The notes under the pieces are model-generated. The model was given only the letters and a program-made list of their open reading frames with translations. It did no database searches and had not been told where the DNA came from. A stretch of DNA of 64,000 bases from Aphrophora alni (taxonomy: Eukaryota; Arthropoda; Insecta; Hemiptera; Aphrophoridae): assembly GCA_963513935.1 (NCBI GenBank), contig OY740768.1, positions 33,354,216 to 33,418,215 of the forward strand. Reading direction: 5' to 3'. Position numbers and translations under genes: made by a program. Below, piece by piece: positions 12,420 to 26,004 of the stretch. Each line of letters opens with the position of its first letter. Position 1 is the stretch's first letter.

Positions 12420-14539
12420 CAACTTCGCCAATAGAAAGTATACACATTAAACTAAAAGAAACTAATCATATTTTCCTGTTTATCGTTTTCTATTATATAT
12501 GTATGATTAAACTCTTGTTCCCATTTTTAATGCTTTGTTTTTATTGCACAGATTTAGATTTTAATGTTGCAATATAAAATCAGTCTATCATGTAGCTTCG
12601 TGCATACAACAACAATTCTACTTTAGAGATAGATTGAATATCGGTAAATATTCCCCGTTATATGACAAGATGAATACTCATAAATAAATTTATAATAGTT
12701 TTCGCCTTTACTCATTCCTTGCATTTAAATTTCACGCATGCGTGGTTTCTATGTAATTTTATTTGGTTTTGAATTTATATAAGTTTTAAATTGGATAACA
12801 GATTTGTAACAATGATCAAAAACCAACATATCTGTATTAATAACCTATATTAATAGACATAGTTGGCTACTCTGTTTTGTATAATTACTGACATATGTAA
12901 CCTTTAAATTGAAGTAAACCATTTCATTCCAGAGTGATATCATTATATAATAGTCAATTTAATCAAACACTTTATTTTGCTCAATTGCACATATGGAGGA
13001 TTTAAATTTTAAAGGGTCTTGCATTTTGATGTAATAATAGCTTCATGTTTCATATATTATTTTATAAGTTTTGAACGAAGTCACATCTTTGCCAGTGTTT
13101 TAAAATTGAATAGTTTTCACTTCTTTCAGTTAGTTCTTTAATTTAGATAATATTCTTATAAATAGAAACATATCGGTTACTTAAACAAATAACAGAAACT
13201 TAATTTAAAAAAACTATTAAACACAAAATAATATATTGTTAATATTATTGTTGATAATTGACTTATTTTTGTACATAGCGAAGTATCTGTAACTTTATTA
13301 ATTGGATATCTAAGGATGTTCTTATAAAATAAAATTTAGAAATATAAATCAAATGTAATTCTAATCTTAATAGCGTTAACAAATAATTGAACGTACTTAT
13401 TATATTATATAGAAGTATTTTTAAATTTATATCGGTTGCTATTTACATATAGGGACAACTTTAACGAGCTATAGTTTGAGCAATTGTTCTATAGGCTACT
13501 GGTTATTTTTAAACGATCTTATAATTGATTTTGTTTACCCTTGCTCTAAAAACAAAATATTACCTTGCAACGTTAGGTTGATTGGGGGCAAGGATGGATG
13601 GAGGAGGCCAATGGATCTTTATGATTATCCGCTATCTTGGGCCACCGGGAATCAGATTCACCCATAAATCTAACTTAACCTAATTAGACTAACACATCAA
13701 GGAAGGTTTGGAAATGGTTTTGATTTGCACAACCTAACGTGGTTTTATACTTTAAACCTAAATTTATTTACTTACGGTTCCAATATTAAAACTGTGCGTT
13801 CTATACGGCCCTTTCTAAAATGCCTTAGTCCGTCATTTTAGGAGGTAATTAATCACTCATATAACGCACTAGATCCCTCATAAAATAACCGAGCATCTCA
13901 CACGAATTCTGGCCGTGCTTGTAAATGGTGTTTTACCGGCGTTTCTCTTCTTGGTTACACGGAAGGGGGAAACATGAATTAGATGGTAATAAGGCCCCTT
14001 TCAATCTCAGCGTAGGCAATACGCAACCCACAGAAGTTATTTAGACAACCGACACGTTGATTAAGGGGTGGTGATGCATATCATCGCAACATTCTATGCT
14101 TAAAATTAGCTTCTTTAGGCGTCTTATTAGAACGCAATTAATCAAAGAAATCAATGATTTTTATTATTCTTAAGAGAGAGCAGAACATTTTAAGGATTCT
14201 CTCTTGTCTGTACGTAAGACAACCAAAAATGTACATATGGTTTTTTAATATTTAGAGATCCATTATTCCATTGTTACTTCAACAAAATACAGCAACTAAT
14301 ATGAATTTTAACAAGAGGGACTCTGTTGATATTAAGTTGCACTAAAGTCGTGAGTTGGAATCCTCAGCACACAAGATTTTGTCCATGCGATTTAGTTCTT
14401 TACAACTGGTAAGGCGAATAGAGGGTCCACTTAGACTTAGAGGTAGGCAATATTAGAAGATAACGGTGTTGATTGGTATTCAAGGTATTCAATTGCATAA
14501 GAAACACCCATTTTGGAAAGAAAAATTCGTAGTACTACC

Positions 14540-14540
<1 letters not shown>
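12420..14540. other. Non-coding DNA with a GC-richer stretch at 13560-14080
   Basis: The first part is AT-rich and featureless. 13560-14080 is less AT-rich (for example GGGGGCAAGGATGGATGGAGG near 13585, TTTTACCGGCGTTTC near 13931, GGAAGGGGGAAAC near 13962), but no frame stays open or resembles a known protein. It may be an old transposon or a conserved non-coding block. Confidence 0.35.

Positions 14541-14543
<3 letters not shown>

Positions 14544-14607
<64 letters not shown>
14544..14607. repeat. (TA)n microsatellite
   Basis: Pure alternating TA for about 64 bases. The short open frames across it on both strands are artefacts of the repeat. Confidence 0.95.
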
Positions 14608-14608
<1 letters not shown>

Positions 14609-14609
14609 G

Positions 14610-17600
14610 GTATATAGTTTAATGCATTTTGTTCTGTCAATCAACTAATGGAATATAGTGTTCATGACTACATTCAGTTATACAAAATAAATATTACAAA
14701 ATAATTTTTAACTTGATTATCAAAATAATGGTAAGGGGAAAAAAATAATTTCATTATACCTCCAATTAATGAGGACAACCATCCTATCTGTTTTGGAACG
14801 CTAACGAGTTGAGAGTGTTCTATATTTATCTGTTTATCTAAGAGATAACGCTAGCCTTTTCATTTATTTTGCATGGCGTCATCATGTTGTATTTTATTAC
14901 AGCCGGATTGTGTTTAAACATGGAGTATACGTGTGCAAAATGCGATAACTACATCGAAGCAGTGTATTTTTTTTATTTAATCGCGTAATCTGCACCTTCC
15001 AAACCTTGTTTTCCTCAATTCAATACATACTGGGGTATTAGTCTTTATTTTGCTTCAACAACAACATTTTATATTTTGACCCTCGTTAGAGATTTTTATG
15101 TCGAAAACGATCCAGAATTAGGCTGTAGGATTTCCTACAAACATGTTAGGCTAATATTATTTTAGTACTTTTTTTTAAAATAAATAAAACTTTTACCTGT
15201 TTCAAGTAGGCATTTAAATTGTAAATAGTGAATAGCGTAACCATTTTTATCGTCTACAGTAAAGATACGAGGATAGATAATGCTCTCATTTTATACGCTG
15301 ACATACACCTTCGTTTTGGTTATTTCAGACCTAGCATTTTTAAGTTGCTTTTATAAAATTCTGTAACTTCAAGCAAAACATAAAACAAACTTCTGTAAAT
15401 AACAAAAAGTTTAAAAATAAATCTTTATAAAATTTAATATTCTCATATTCTTAAAGGAAATTTGTATTGTTCATTAAATATTTGATTAAAAGCCAGAATT
15501 AATTAAATCTAAAAAAATATTTAAAAATAATTAGATATATAAAATTTATAGTTTTTTTTTACATACGATAAAATATATCTAAATCAACATTTCAAATTAC
15601 AATTTTTACTACGCATTTGCGTATTTGTAACTATAACAAGAATAATAATTACTATATATAATACAATTTGTAAATAACCAGAACTTGCTAACGGCCTTTA
15701 AGTGATATAAACTACGGTCATAATATTTAATTCTCGTTAAAGTAATTCTTGTCTTCGCACACAGAATCCACTATCAGTTGTAGCTCCATAATTTGTTTCA
15801 AGATACTGTTTACGGGAGGCTTCATATCAGATTTTGACGAATCTATGCTATGAATCAACCACCTCCTCCATGCATAAATTGCAATAATCAATAATTAAGA
15901 CAATAATCTGAAAATAGTACTTTGAAAGAACCCTTGATTCCACGTCACTTAAAACAACTATTCTTGATATAACTGTTTGTTATTCTAAAATAAAGTGATT
16001 TTACTGCCGTGGGCATTCAACATACCATCACAACTGAATATCTTCCAAACATTATATTAGTACCTACTAATAACTTTTTAACATGTAATTACATAAAATT
16101 AACATTTGACAACTACATTCGTTTTTATGATCTGTCTATTTTTAGGCAAAGCTTATTGCATTACACGAAAATATAAAATAGTGCTTGTTCGATTTTTTGT
16201 ATAATTTTCGATATTCCTTATCCTAAAAAATTAATGAAGTTGAATTTTTGTTTTTTGTAGTTCCTATATTTAATAAAAAAATAATAAACTATGTAATTTA
16301 TATGTGTGATTAAAATGAAACGTCTTTGTTGTTATAGCAATATAAATTAATTTGAATACATTTACTCTCATCAAACAAACAAACAAAAATACTCACAACA
16401 AACACTTTAATGTAGTATTTTAATTTATATTAATTAGCACCACTACAAAAATCGTTTTAGCAAATTAACGTTTTAGCAATCTTGTAGAGGACAGATGTAA
16501 AATGTGGCACCACACGTGTATTCTTGAAGCTACTAAGTAAATGTAGCCCGGTCACTTACATGACTAACTGTACCGTGAAATTGTAAAACATAGTGAAAAA
16601 GTTTCACTTCACTATACGAACTTTTATTATTATTAATTAACATTTGTGTAAATGTTACTTTAACATTATGTATAGTTAAATATGATAAACACACATTCAA
16701 ATTTGTAATTTAACTATAGTAAGCATAATAATTATTATAATTTTATCAACTATACAAATTAATTAAGTGTTTTTAAATTGAAATGATTTAATTTATTTCA
16801 GACAGATTATAATAAAAGTCAATTACTCCTGTTTTATGGAACTTTGAAAAAGAATGTGTCTCTAGGTTTTCGTCTATGATAAATTAAAATACATATTTAA
16901 AAACGGCTGCTCCAGCTCCAGTAATTTTCAAATTACACCCTTTAATTATTAATCGTGTAGCTTCAAACACCATTATTCTACAAGTTAAAAGTTGTGTAGT
17001 TTTTTGCAAAGCACTTTAGTTTAAATGTGATGAGTTTTATGTTTTAACGAATTTTATTTTATTTTATAACGAAACAGCTAATCTCAACAAACAAACATTG
17101 TTTGAACGATTCAGCGAGTCCATCACACTGCCAAAGCAAATATTGTCTAGCATTGTAATTGTTTTTATTTTGTCTTTCACGTTTTTTTACAATAATTTAC
17201 TTCTCGTTTATTACTTGCGTATATTGATTATATATTAAATGTTTGTTTGTTTGATTTAAATTCTTTCAGTATTTTACCTCGTAATACAATTTTGTATCAT
17301 TTCATTTTATCATAAGATCTCTGGATATTTGTATAAAATACGAGTTGTACATCATCTGAGAAAGTCTTGAAAATCATTCCTTATCCATAAGACATTCCTC
17401 TAATCCCTATTCAAGAAAGTGAACCAAATCAACACATTGCGCATGTTGACAAAGGAACCTCGTTTATCATAGAAGATTACATTAAAGTTCCAACTGAGAA
17501 AGTCTCTCGCGTTTTCGTTTTCTGGAAACATTCTCAACAGTTCCGCGGTGACAGATGGCCTGGTGGGGTAATTAATAATCCCTCGGTGCAGCACAGAAAC

Positions 17601-17755
17601 AAAAGACGTATCACTGTTACTTATAAATTTATGTCTACAGGATAGTGATCGTTATATAGCTATGGTATAAAAGTATCGAAACTGACGTATATTTCAGCTT
17701 CTATTCGACATGAACATTCGGGTGACCCGTCATTTTAATGGTCTCTGCCTTAGCT
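14610..17755. other. AT-rich non-coding DNA
   Basis: No gene, transposon or structured repeat was recognised. The 64-codon minus frame at 17400-17594 lies in slightly GC-richer DNA but has no recognisable family. Confidence 0.45.
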
Positions 17756-17758
17756 ATT

Positions 17759-18560
17759 TACAGGGTGTGAAAAAAGTATTCAGCAAAATACAGTGTTCCA
17801 AAAATGTGTGCAAATAATGTTTTTTCTGAAAATCTTCAAATGTTAAGTAAGTTAAGTTTATTATATAATATTTGATTCTCCAGACGAAAATACGTTCAAT
17901 AGACGCTCATTATCTATCAATAATAAAAAGTGTATACACGTTCAAATTTGTATTCTAAATATTCGTATTTAATTCACCTTAATATTCTAACGTTGGGTTT
18001 TATTCAGTACTACGGTCTAAATTTAGTAGTGTGGTTTAATTTTAATCTAGTTTATCTAAACCAGTATTTAGCTCTTAAACACCACCATTTTTGGTTTCCC
18101 AGTCATTATATTTTTTGTTGACATATATTCTCGACTGCATTGCTTTAGTATACGACAAATCAGTTTTCATTTGTATATCAAGAGTACTAATTTAGTGTTT
18201 CTTTGTGATTTTAACTAGTTACAATTTCTTTACGAACTATGGAGCTGGTAGAGATTTTTATACTCATGATGCGTGAATATGTTTATCGGGTTCGATTTTA
18301 CCAAGAGCTGACTGATTTATTTAACGATACATTTCCGAATCGAGCTCCCGTATCAAAATCAACTGCATTGAGAACTACAAAACATTTGAGGATAATAAAT
18401 AATGTTGAAGATCGTTCCCGTTATGAAACCAGGAAATGTACCACTGATGAGGAGACAACCCTAAACACACTGCAGTCCTTTGTGAAAAATTTCCACACTT
18501 TTGTAGGAAAATTTCCCTTGAATGTGAAGTAAGTTTAAGTCCTATTAAATATATAAATAT
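17759..18560 (+). mobile_element. Truncated Tc3/mariner-like DNA transposon
   Basis: The left boundary is proposed from ACAGGGTGTGAAAAAAG at 17760, a terminus-like sequence. Related ACAGGGTG/ACAGAGTG ends are found on the foldback elements at 20898, 22204 and 23253. The transposase N-terminus lies at 18239-18532. No matching inverted right end (CACCCTGT) was found before 18900, so the element looks cut off after the helix-turn-helix region. The right limit given is where coding similarity stops. Confidence 0.4.
18239..18532 (+). pseudogene. N-terminal fragment of a DUF4817/Tc3-like transposase
   Basis: A single 97-codon frame starting MELVEIF. The series FPNRAP, SKSTALRTTKHLR and a VEDRSR segment, followed by TTLNTLQSF, matches the layout of the N-terminal helix-turn-helix (DUF4817-type) region in insect Tc3/mariner-like transposases. 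In that family a ...FPNR...S..T..R...K... segment precedes a basic linker and a second helical segment ending in a VRK-like stretch. The DNA-binding part is present. The frame ends at a stop right after it, and no DDE/D catalytic domain follows, so this is a 5' fragment of a protein normally about 330-380 residues long. The frame being open for its whole length may be luck or a fairly young truncation. Family assignment rests on motif recognition only. Confidence 0.6.
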
Positions 18561-18564
18561 TTTG

Positions 18565-20895
18565 TTAGACAGCATCCATGGTTAATATTCACTTTTTAAA
18601 TGGCAACTACGACGAATACAGGTTTTTATTTCGTTTAATGAATGAGTTAGTGAAAACGTTTATGGTCAATTTGTGTACCATTTATTAAAGGAGAAGATAG
18701 AGGTTTGGTTATTTAAATTACAACTGAAAAAATACGTTAGGATAATAAGGAAATGTATGTTTGTCTACTAATTTTATTTCTATTAACCATTTAATTTTTC
18801 TTTGTGAATAATGAATCTTCAACTAAATAAGAGTTTAATGAATAATTATCCTTTCTAAAACCTCCAAGATATTTAACATAATTTATACAGCGTATTCCAA
18901 TTCGAAACTTAAACATTTAATAACAAAACTATTCTTGAAACGCCATTCCGTTAATCATAAGTTAAATTAGAGCGTATTGATTAAACAACTTAGTTGGAAA
19001 TGTGGATCTTAACTTATGTTCGAATCCTTACATCAACAAAGTGGAAAACCAAACGTCTAAAGTGTAATTGAACTAGCGTGTAAGCCAAACTTGTTGGTCG
19101 GCTGTTGTTGCAGAAGTTTGACATATTGAAATCGACTTCTGGAAGAGCTACTGCTTTGCTTAATATGTAAGACCTACGCAAAGTAAATTAGTAAGCTTCA
19201 ATTAACACATAACGTATAGAAAAGTGTACAATATTAGTTGACGTCATTTCACGTTTTATATTTTGTTTCTTTGTTTGATTTCATGGTCCCTTTATGATCC
19301 AACAATTTAATGAATGAAAATATTTCAATTAGTATACATTTTTGAATAGCAAATCTCCAAATAATAGAATACATTTCTTTATATTGAATATAAATAATCT
19401 AATTAATTTCACATTTGCATACAAGCTATTGTAAAATTTATCGATTTCTATATCCTACTCTAAGACCAAACTGCAGATGAACTTCGTAATCCATCATAAA
19501 TAATAGAATTATATTAGCGTGTATATCTGGATAATTAAGTTACAGTAAGTCGACATATATGGCATGGGTGGTGTAGATAGCATTGACCGCGATATTTAGC
19601 ATTGTATTTGTGCAATATACCGTGCCTCCATTTGCCGCCATATCCTTCCGCACAGTGGCGCAATAGGCTTACCGGATATTGCAACAATTGTGCAACTTTT
19701 GTGGGAAAATCCCGACTGTCACCGTCATGGTTGATTTCGTTTTAAACTCGATGAAATAAATTGTTTGACTATTCTGTGGTGGGGAATGCTTTGAAAAACA
19801 GTATTCAAATAAATCGTGCATTGATACTAAAAGCGTGAATTTAAAACGAATCTGTTTTTAAAATGTGGAAATACTCGACTATATTGCTTAATTATAGGCG
19901 CAGATTTTAACGAGTAGGAACTATCACCTTATGTGCTCAATATTGAATATATGTTGACATTAATAAAACGAAAGGCTTGTATTTTAAACATTTCTAAAAC
20001 AATCTTATTATATCCAATTGTTCGTTTATACAACATGAACTAATTTCATCCAGAATTTAGTAATGTTAGATTTCCATTATGTTTAATTTATAACGTGATC
20101 TCAGAAAATTTCCAATTTTTATTACATCTATTTTAATATTTCAATATTTTCCCTACATCCTGAAATTGCAAGGTGATTTTTTTAGTTTTTTGCAATATTC
20201 TATTCTGTAATTTACACTACAAATTATGAACTTTGAAATTTGTATTCGTTGTCAGAAAAAAGAGATGTGTTTCTAAATAAGTTTAAATGCGTAAACTATT
20301 AAGATTTTAAATGGAAATTAATACAATGTACTGTAGTCCAGCACTTTAAATGATAAACAGCGATGGTAAATTTCTACATTACAATGCTTGGTGTCTCCAG
20401 TACATTATGTCAAATTGGTTCTACGATTTGCAATATTATGCGGCTCTACAATGTATTGACGTGATATGGATATTTTCTTTGCAAAAATCGAACTATTATA
20501 GAAACCGTGCTATTTATACTATTGTTTATTTATACAAAGTCTAATTAGCTTTATTATTGTTGTTTTTTTGCTTTATTTAATGCTAGATTATTATACTGTA
20601 TTGGGAAATATTTATTTGTATTTGTTTTATTCATAAAAGTTATTGAAGTGAATGTTTTTTATTCATGGTAGAGGAGGTTGGATTCATGCGGCTGAACGTG
20701 TAATAAAACGCTGCACTCCCACCCCTCTGATAGTCGACTCGACTCTATCACGCTTGTCTCGAAAACCAGTTTTCATCGGTTAAGCAAGCGAAATTTTTGT
20801 ATTCATTATTACATTTCTGAGTACAGTATAATAATTATTGGTTATAATATATTTCTATCTGTGTTTTAATCACGTTATTTTCTGCATATTATAAA
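18565..20895. other. Non-coding DNA with a less AT-rich block near 19560-19740
   Basis: TATACAGCGTATTCC at 18889 resembles the terminal motif of the neighbouring DNA elements, but no partner end was found. 19560-19740 (ATTTGCCGCCATATCC near 19629) and 20660-20800 (CACTCCCACCCCTC near 20714) are less AT-rich without any recognisable protein. The rest is featureless. Confidence 0.35.
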
Positions 20896-20897
20896 CC

Positions 20898-22204
20898 TAT
20901 ATAGGCCACTCGTGTTTAAAATGTTTTGTGCATTTTTTTATATATGACACATAATTTGTTTATGCTAAACACCCCTTCGTTTAACAGCTATCCGGCATTT
21001 TGTTTTTTACAAAAAAATATTTATTACTTTGGAAATTTATAAGATATTAAATATATTTATGGTATACGCACTTTAAATGTTACGTTAAACAATTTTAATA
21101 AAAACAAAGACTTTTTAAATATTTTCAAAATGGCAGCCGTTTAAAATGTTTAAAGTAGCATATTTTGAAAGCCGTTAATTATACAAAGAATTTACAAGAC
21201 TTTTGTCTCTTCTAGCAATAAACAACCAGTCTGTACGTCATAAGACAATACAGTTATAGACAAAAAATTGAAAATATTATTTCTTAGTATTATCTACAAA
21301 GTGTTGGAGCAAGTAAGGCAGTCTATGGCACATTCATTGGAACAGTGAGGTTCACCACCGGAGGTCACTTCCAACATATAAAATCAAAACTCCTGTAATA
21401 TGCACCGTCAAATATAAATCAATTAAATTTCAATAAATAAATAAGATAAATTTATTTATACAATATTATTAAATTTCTTATATTGTGATTTTCAACGTGA
21501 GTTACAATCTTGTGTGTTTATTTTATTTTTTTAAATACAAAATTATCAACGTACACTCACCTTGTAAAAAAAAACACAGTTTTCATTACAGCTAAGCTAT
21601 GCTTCTACTGTAGTTTTTTAAACACTATAATTATTACACACCCAATTCAACACAAAAATCACCAGTTTGTAATGTTTAAGGATAATATATATTTTTTAAT
21701 ATATTTCCGTGTTATGTATATTATTATTATTATTCATATTAACAATTAACATAACTCAAAAAAACTTTTCATTTCTCTGCTAATCATGGACAATTACCAA
21801 GATATAATGTTTCTATTTTTTATGAATAACTCAGTTATCCTATAGTGTACATAAACAAATTAAAAAATATTTCGTTTGTTGTTGAACAAATTTTGTCTTA
21901 TAAATTCTATGTAAAATCGAAGGCTTTCTTGATATTCTACTTTAAAACTGCCGCCATTTTGAAATATGTAAAAGAAAGTTTTTGTTTTTAGTTTACTTGT
22001 GTAACTTGCACATACCAAATGTTAACTTAATACTATTATATATATTTCCAAAATTATACTTTTTAGTGGAAAAAAAAACGAAAAATGAAAGTGGCTAAAC
22101 GAAGCGGAATTAAAAAGTATTTTACTGGAAATTTTTTGTTCCTTTTGGTGTGTTAGAATCCAAGAATGTATAGCACGCTAACATTTTAAGTGGCACCCTG
22201 TATA
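20898..22204. mobile_element. Foldback-type DNA element with long imperfect inverted arms (element 1)
   Basis: The left side begins TATATAGGCCACTCG and the right side ends with the reverse complement of TATACAGGGTGCCAC. Moving inward on both arms, the same ordered landmarks occur: TTTAAAATGTT, CCnCTTCGTTTA, TTTGGAAATnTAT, GGTATnnGC, then TCAAAATGGCnGCnGTTT (21126-21143 on the left; complement near 21950 on the right), AAAGCC and ACAAGAC. Arms are at least 300 bp and clearly diverged. The interior has no transposase frame. This fits a non-autonomous MITE/foldback element. A TA target duplication is possible but cannot be told from the TATA end. Confidence 0.6.
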
Positions 22205-22209
22205 AATAT

Positions 22210-23250
22210 CCTAAACTAAGTATGTGTAAAATAATGGATTTCATCTTGTACTGTAATGATGTCCCTAAAAAAGATTTCCCTGAATTGCCTATTTTTTCGA
22301 ATGCTGATTTTATACAAAATTTTGCTTTTGAGAAAGTTACTTTTGATTATTAATTAGATCATTTATTTAATACGTAAATGTATAATGATCGCTATGTATC
22401 CACCAACAAATTAGGAAGTACAGTTGACGTTGTATTTGAGAGATATTTACATAATTACAATCAAAGATATTCATTTCATACTTCAGTTATCATTGACCTA
22501 TTGTTTCTTCAATATTGACAACCTAAATAACATAAAATAATTGAATTCTGGTAACAAATAACGTAAATAATTATATTGAACCAAAGGTAAAGGCCTGAAA
22601 AATTAGGGCGCAAGTTGCGTGAGAGATTGGATAATCTCATCAGGTAATCTAGCGGAATGAACTTGCGTTCAAACATAAAATAAAATTGCCGATACCGAAG
22701 GTAGAGTTTTGCAGACCATGGAAGCTTGTGGTATGTCCAGTCTTGTTACACAATGCCTCGCATAATTTTCATGAGTTGTCTATTGTATTTCATTCTCTTC
22801 AATTATTATGTGTTAAGTACTGAAACGAAATAGTATATTTTTTAATGTTATCAATGTGTTTACAAATACAACTGAGTTCGTAATAACGGTTCTTGAAGGG
22901 TGCTCTTTGTAACATTTCAATACTTAATTCTTGTAAACTAGATGTGGTTACCGTCTATCGTTACACGAGATGAACAACATTATTCATATATTAAAAATAA
23001 ACAGTAAATAATACCACACCTATATATTTAAACACAATTTCAAACACAGGAAAAGTGATAGAAGTTAAATGCTCTATGGGTGGCTTATTCTTTTCATTGT
23101 GATTGCGATTTCAAAGTGGTTCAAATATTATTCTGTAGTCATAACTTTGGAATGCTGACTATCCCCACCACTACGTTTACTGGTTCCAAATTAGTTTAAA
23201 TTATTAACTAACTGACAACTTTTTATATTTTACTGCAATTAACATTGATC
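22210..23250. other. AT-rich spacer between two foldback elements
   Basis: No gene or repeat was recognised between the two inverted-repeat elements. Confidence 0.45.
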
Positions 23251-23252
23251 CA

Positions 23253-24045
23253 TATACAGAGTGTTTACAAAAATCGTTCCCAAACTTCAAGCCCAAAGCA
23301 ATAAAAATATTTATGTAAACATATTTCCTAAAATATAGTTATTTTTAACGGAAAATGATATGGAGTTGTAAATCTGCATGCTACTTAGTAAAAACCCAAT
23401 TTAAGAAAAATAATCAATCGATTTCCTTTATTTTTTCAAAATGGTGGCTACTTAAATGGTTTGTTGTGGAATTTCTCGAAAACCCCATAAAAATTTTAGT
23501 TGTTACATTATTGGGTGCGTCGACAACTCAGTTGTCCTTAAAGAGAAAGATTTAGAGATAGGCTATAAATTTGATTTTAGGCTAATCTTGAGTGATGTCA
23601 ACTATTGGAAAGAATTTTTTTTTTCAGTTTTCACCGATAATTCTGTTATCGTTTAAAATACAGAAGTTACAAAAAATCATTTTATTTGCCGTTAAAAAAT
23701 GGAAAATTTTCCCTTGTAAATATTATCTAAAATTATTGTTTTTTTGAAATATTTGACGTTAACAAGTTGAAATAGCTACCGTTTTGAAATGAGTTCAGTA
23801 AATTGGTTGATTATTTTCTCACAAATTGGGTCTTTATAACACTAAGTAGCAAAAAACATTTTAATTCCTTATCATTTACTGTTAAAAATATATCAATGTT
23901 TTGTTAAAAACACAAAATGGAGGCTAGATAGAGAACTAAATATTTTAGGAAATATGTTTATGTATAGTCTACGGTTTCATTGGTTTTTATGCTAGAAGTA
24001 AGCACCTGAAGTTTATGAACGATTTTTTGAATCACTCCGTCTATA
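23253..24045. mobile_element. Foldback-type DNA element with long imperfect inverted arms (element 2)
   Basis: Left end TATACAGAGTGTTTACAAAA; right end is the reverse complement of TATAGACGGAGTGATTCAAA. Landmarks repeat inward in mirror order: AAATCGTT, AAACTTCA, AAACATATTTCCTAAAATAT, GCTACTTAGT, ACCCAATTT, AATAATCAA and CAAAATGGTGGCTA/CAAAACGGTAGCTA. The arms are about 230-300 bp with a short unrelated middle, so nearly the whole element can fold back. No transposase is encoded. Its ends and its NAACTCAGTTN-type internal palindrome (near 23525) resemble element 1, which has ATAACTCAGTTAT near 21826. The two look like one non-autonomous lineage. Confidence 0.65.
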
Positions 24046-24049
24046 AGTT

Positions 24050-25999
24050 ACATCAATTTTTAAAGGAACAAAATATTGCGAGAAAACATAAAGAAAAAAC
24101 TGTTGTATAAATAACAATAAATTTTAATAACCCTGAAATTTAAAATAAATTAATACATCGAAAATCATTATTTAAAACATGTAGTTAAAAATATAATGAA
24201 AATGTTGATATTTCTTAGGCAGATTTAACGTTCCTATTAGAAAGTTTTAGGTTAATCCGAACCGAAATGATGTTTCTTATTTTATGCGCAGAAACCGTTT
24301 TGAATACAAAAACAGCTCGAAGTCATTACTCGTGACACAAATATTAAATGCATAAATTGAAATGTACTTCTCAGAATGCCCGATTACTTCTCAAAATATC
24401 TTAACTGATCTTCATTAGTTTAACTGACGTCTATTCAGTATATGACTAAAGGATTAACAAGTTACGAACTTTGAAATTATAATATTTGGTCTCAAATTGT
24501 ATATAGCGATTTTCTAGGAGTAACTTTGTTAATTCTAAACTTTGAACTTATACCGCAAGATTACCAGTAAATCTGATCTCACCATGCTGAGGAGCTTAAT
24601 CCACATCACACTTCGTGCTTACTGGATAATTATAATAAATAATCCGCTGTTGTTACTCAATTCTTCTCATTTCAAGCCGTTTTTTCAGTCTTAAATCTAG
24701 CTACTCCTGAATATCATTATTAGCGTAATTTTTCCACTTTCTATATTTTATATAACCTTGTTTTATTTCCACTGCTTTTCCTCATTTTTTTCAATACAAT
24801 TTCATCAGAAATAATAAAGCACTTGGATCTATAGTTTTAACTTAACAAAAAAGGATTGATATAATTACTTTGTTTTATAAATAGTGCGAACGACTCCATA
24901 CAATGCCCATAATTATTATTAGATAGCTTCCCTGTGTTATCTCCCCAGTCATATTAAAGGAAAACGTATATTCTTTTAACTAAACTTGAGTAGTCAAGAT
25001 GTTTTTGTTACAACCAAAAAAAGACTGATTAATTAAGAGTGAAGCGCTTATGCATTAGTAAAAGACTATGAGTCTTTTCAGAGCCCAGTTTCGTAACTTA
25101 GAAACTTATTTTTTTAAATCATGTTGAAGGACAAGGCCCAGCCAAGTCAATGTAATGAGAATGTAGAATGCAGATTTTCTTGTAATATGAGGTCTTTTAA
25201 GACTAAAGTTACACACGGATCTTGGTTAACAGATGTTTGAAATATATACTCAACATGACATGGTTCTGTTTAATAAAGTACCACTTATCGTAGGTATGAG
25301 AAAATAAAAGGTCAATAAGACTTGAAATTAAGTGGAATTGGATTGACCATATTTTTTTTAAAAATAGGTTTTTGAAGTGGGTGTAACTGACTGGAGTGAA
25401 ACGTACAGAGGCACAGAAAGAGAACAAGGCAAACACCGCGGCGGTGAAGGAGGAACTGGTAGCAAAGAACGCATTAGGAGTTGGCTGCTGGTAGGATAAG
25501 ATCTTTTGTATCTACTCTATGTTCTTTGGAGAAATGAAAGGATATAAGTCAAGGTTACTACTTAGCATAGCGAGTGGATGCATTAAAAAAGTTAAAGCAA
25601 TTTGTTTCGATGTGGAGGCGCAGTCAGGTATTGATAATTATTACAAACAACCGTAGGTTTTACTTTCTTTCTGAAATAATATTTTATTTAAAAAAAGAGG
25701 CATTTATTTATTATAGCTTGAAGTTCAGCGACGTACTCGTTGCCCCAATGTAAAGCTCAAACTTTTGGAGACACGCCATTCGTCTACATCTGACTGCTTA
25801 TTTTTGTACTTTCACTAAATGCTTGTAATTAATGAACAATTTTGATTTTTAAAACGTTACACCTTACTGAGTAGTATGCAGAATATATTTTTAAATATAG
25901 TGAAAGCTCAAGTTCTTGCGATTTATTTAAGAACTCAATTACTATTTACAAACTCAATCTCTTTTTAATATAAATATTAACCAACTGAAATTTCTTTAA

Positions 26000-26000
<1 letters not shown>
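24050..26000. other. Non-coding DNA with a GC-richer block near 25385-25490
   Basis: Most is AT-rich and featureless. The block around 25430-25450 (CACCGCGGCGGTGAAGG) is the only clear GC-rich spot. The minus frame there (25209-25436) has no recognisable family. It could be an unrecognised exon or transposon remnant. Confidence 0.35.

Positions 26001-26004
<4 letters not shown>

Noticed and set aside
14437..14648. Open frames on both strands with alternating Ile-Tyr runs
   Set aside because: They are produced by the (TA)n microsatellite and have no coding signal.
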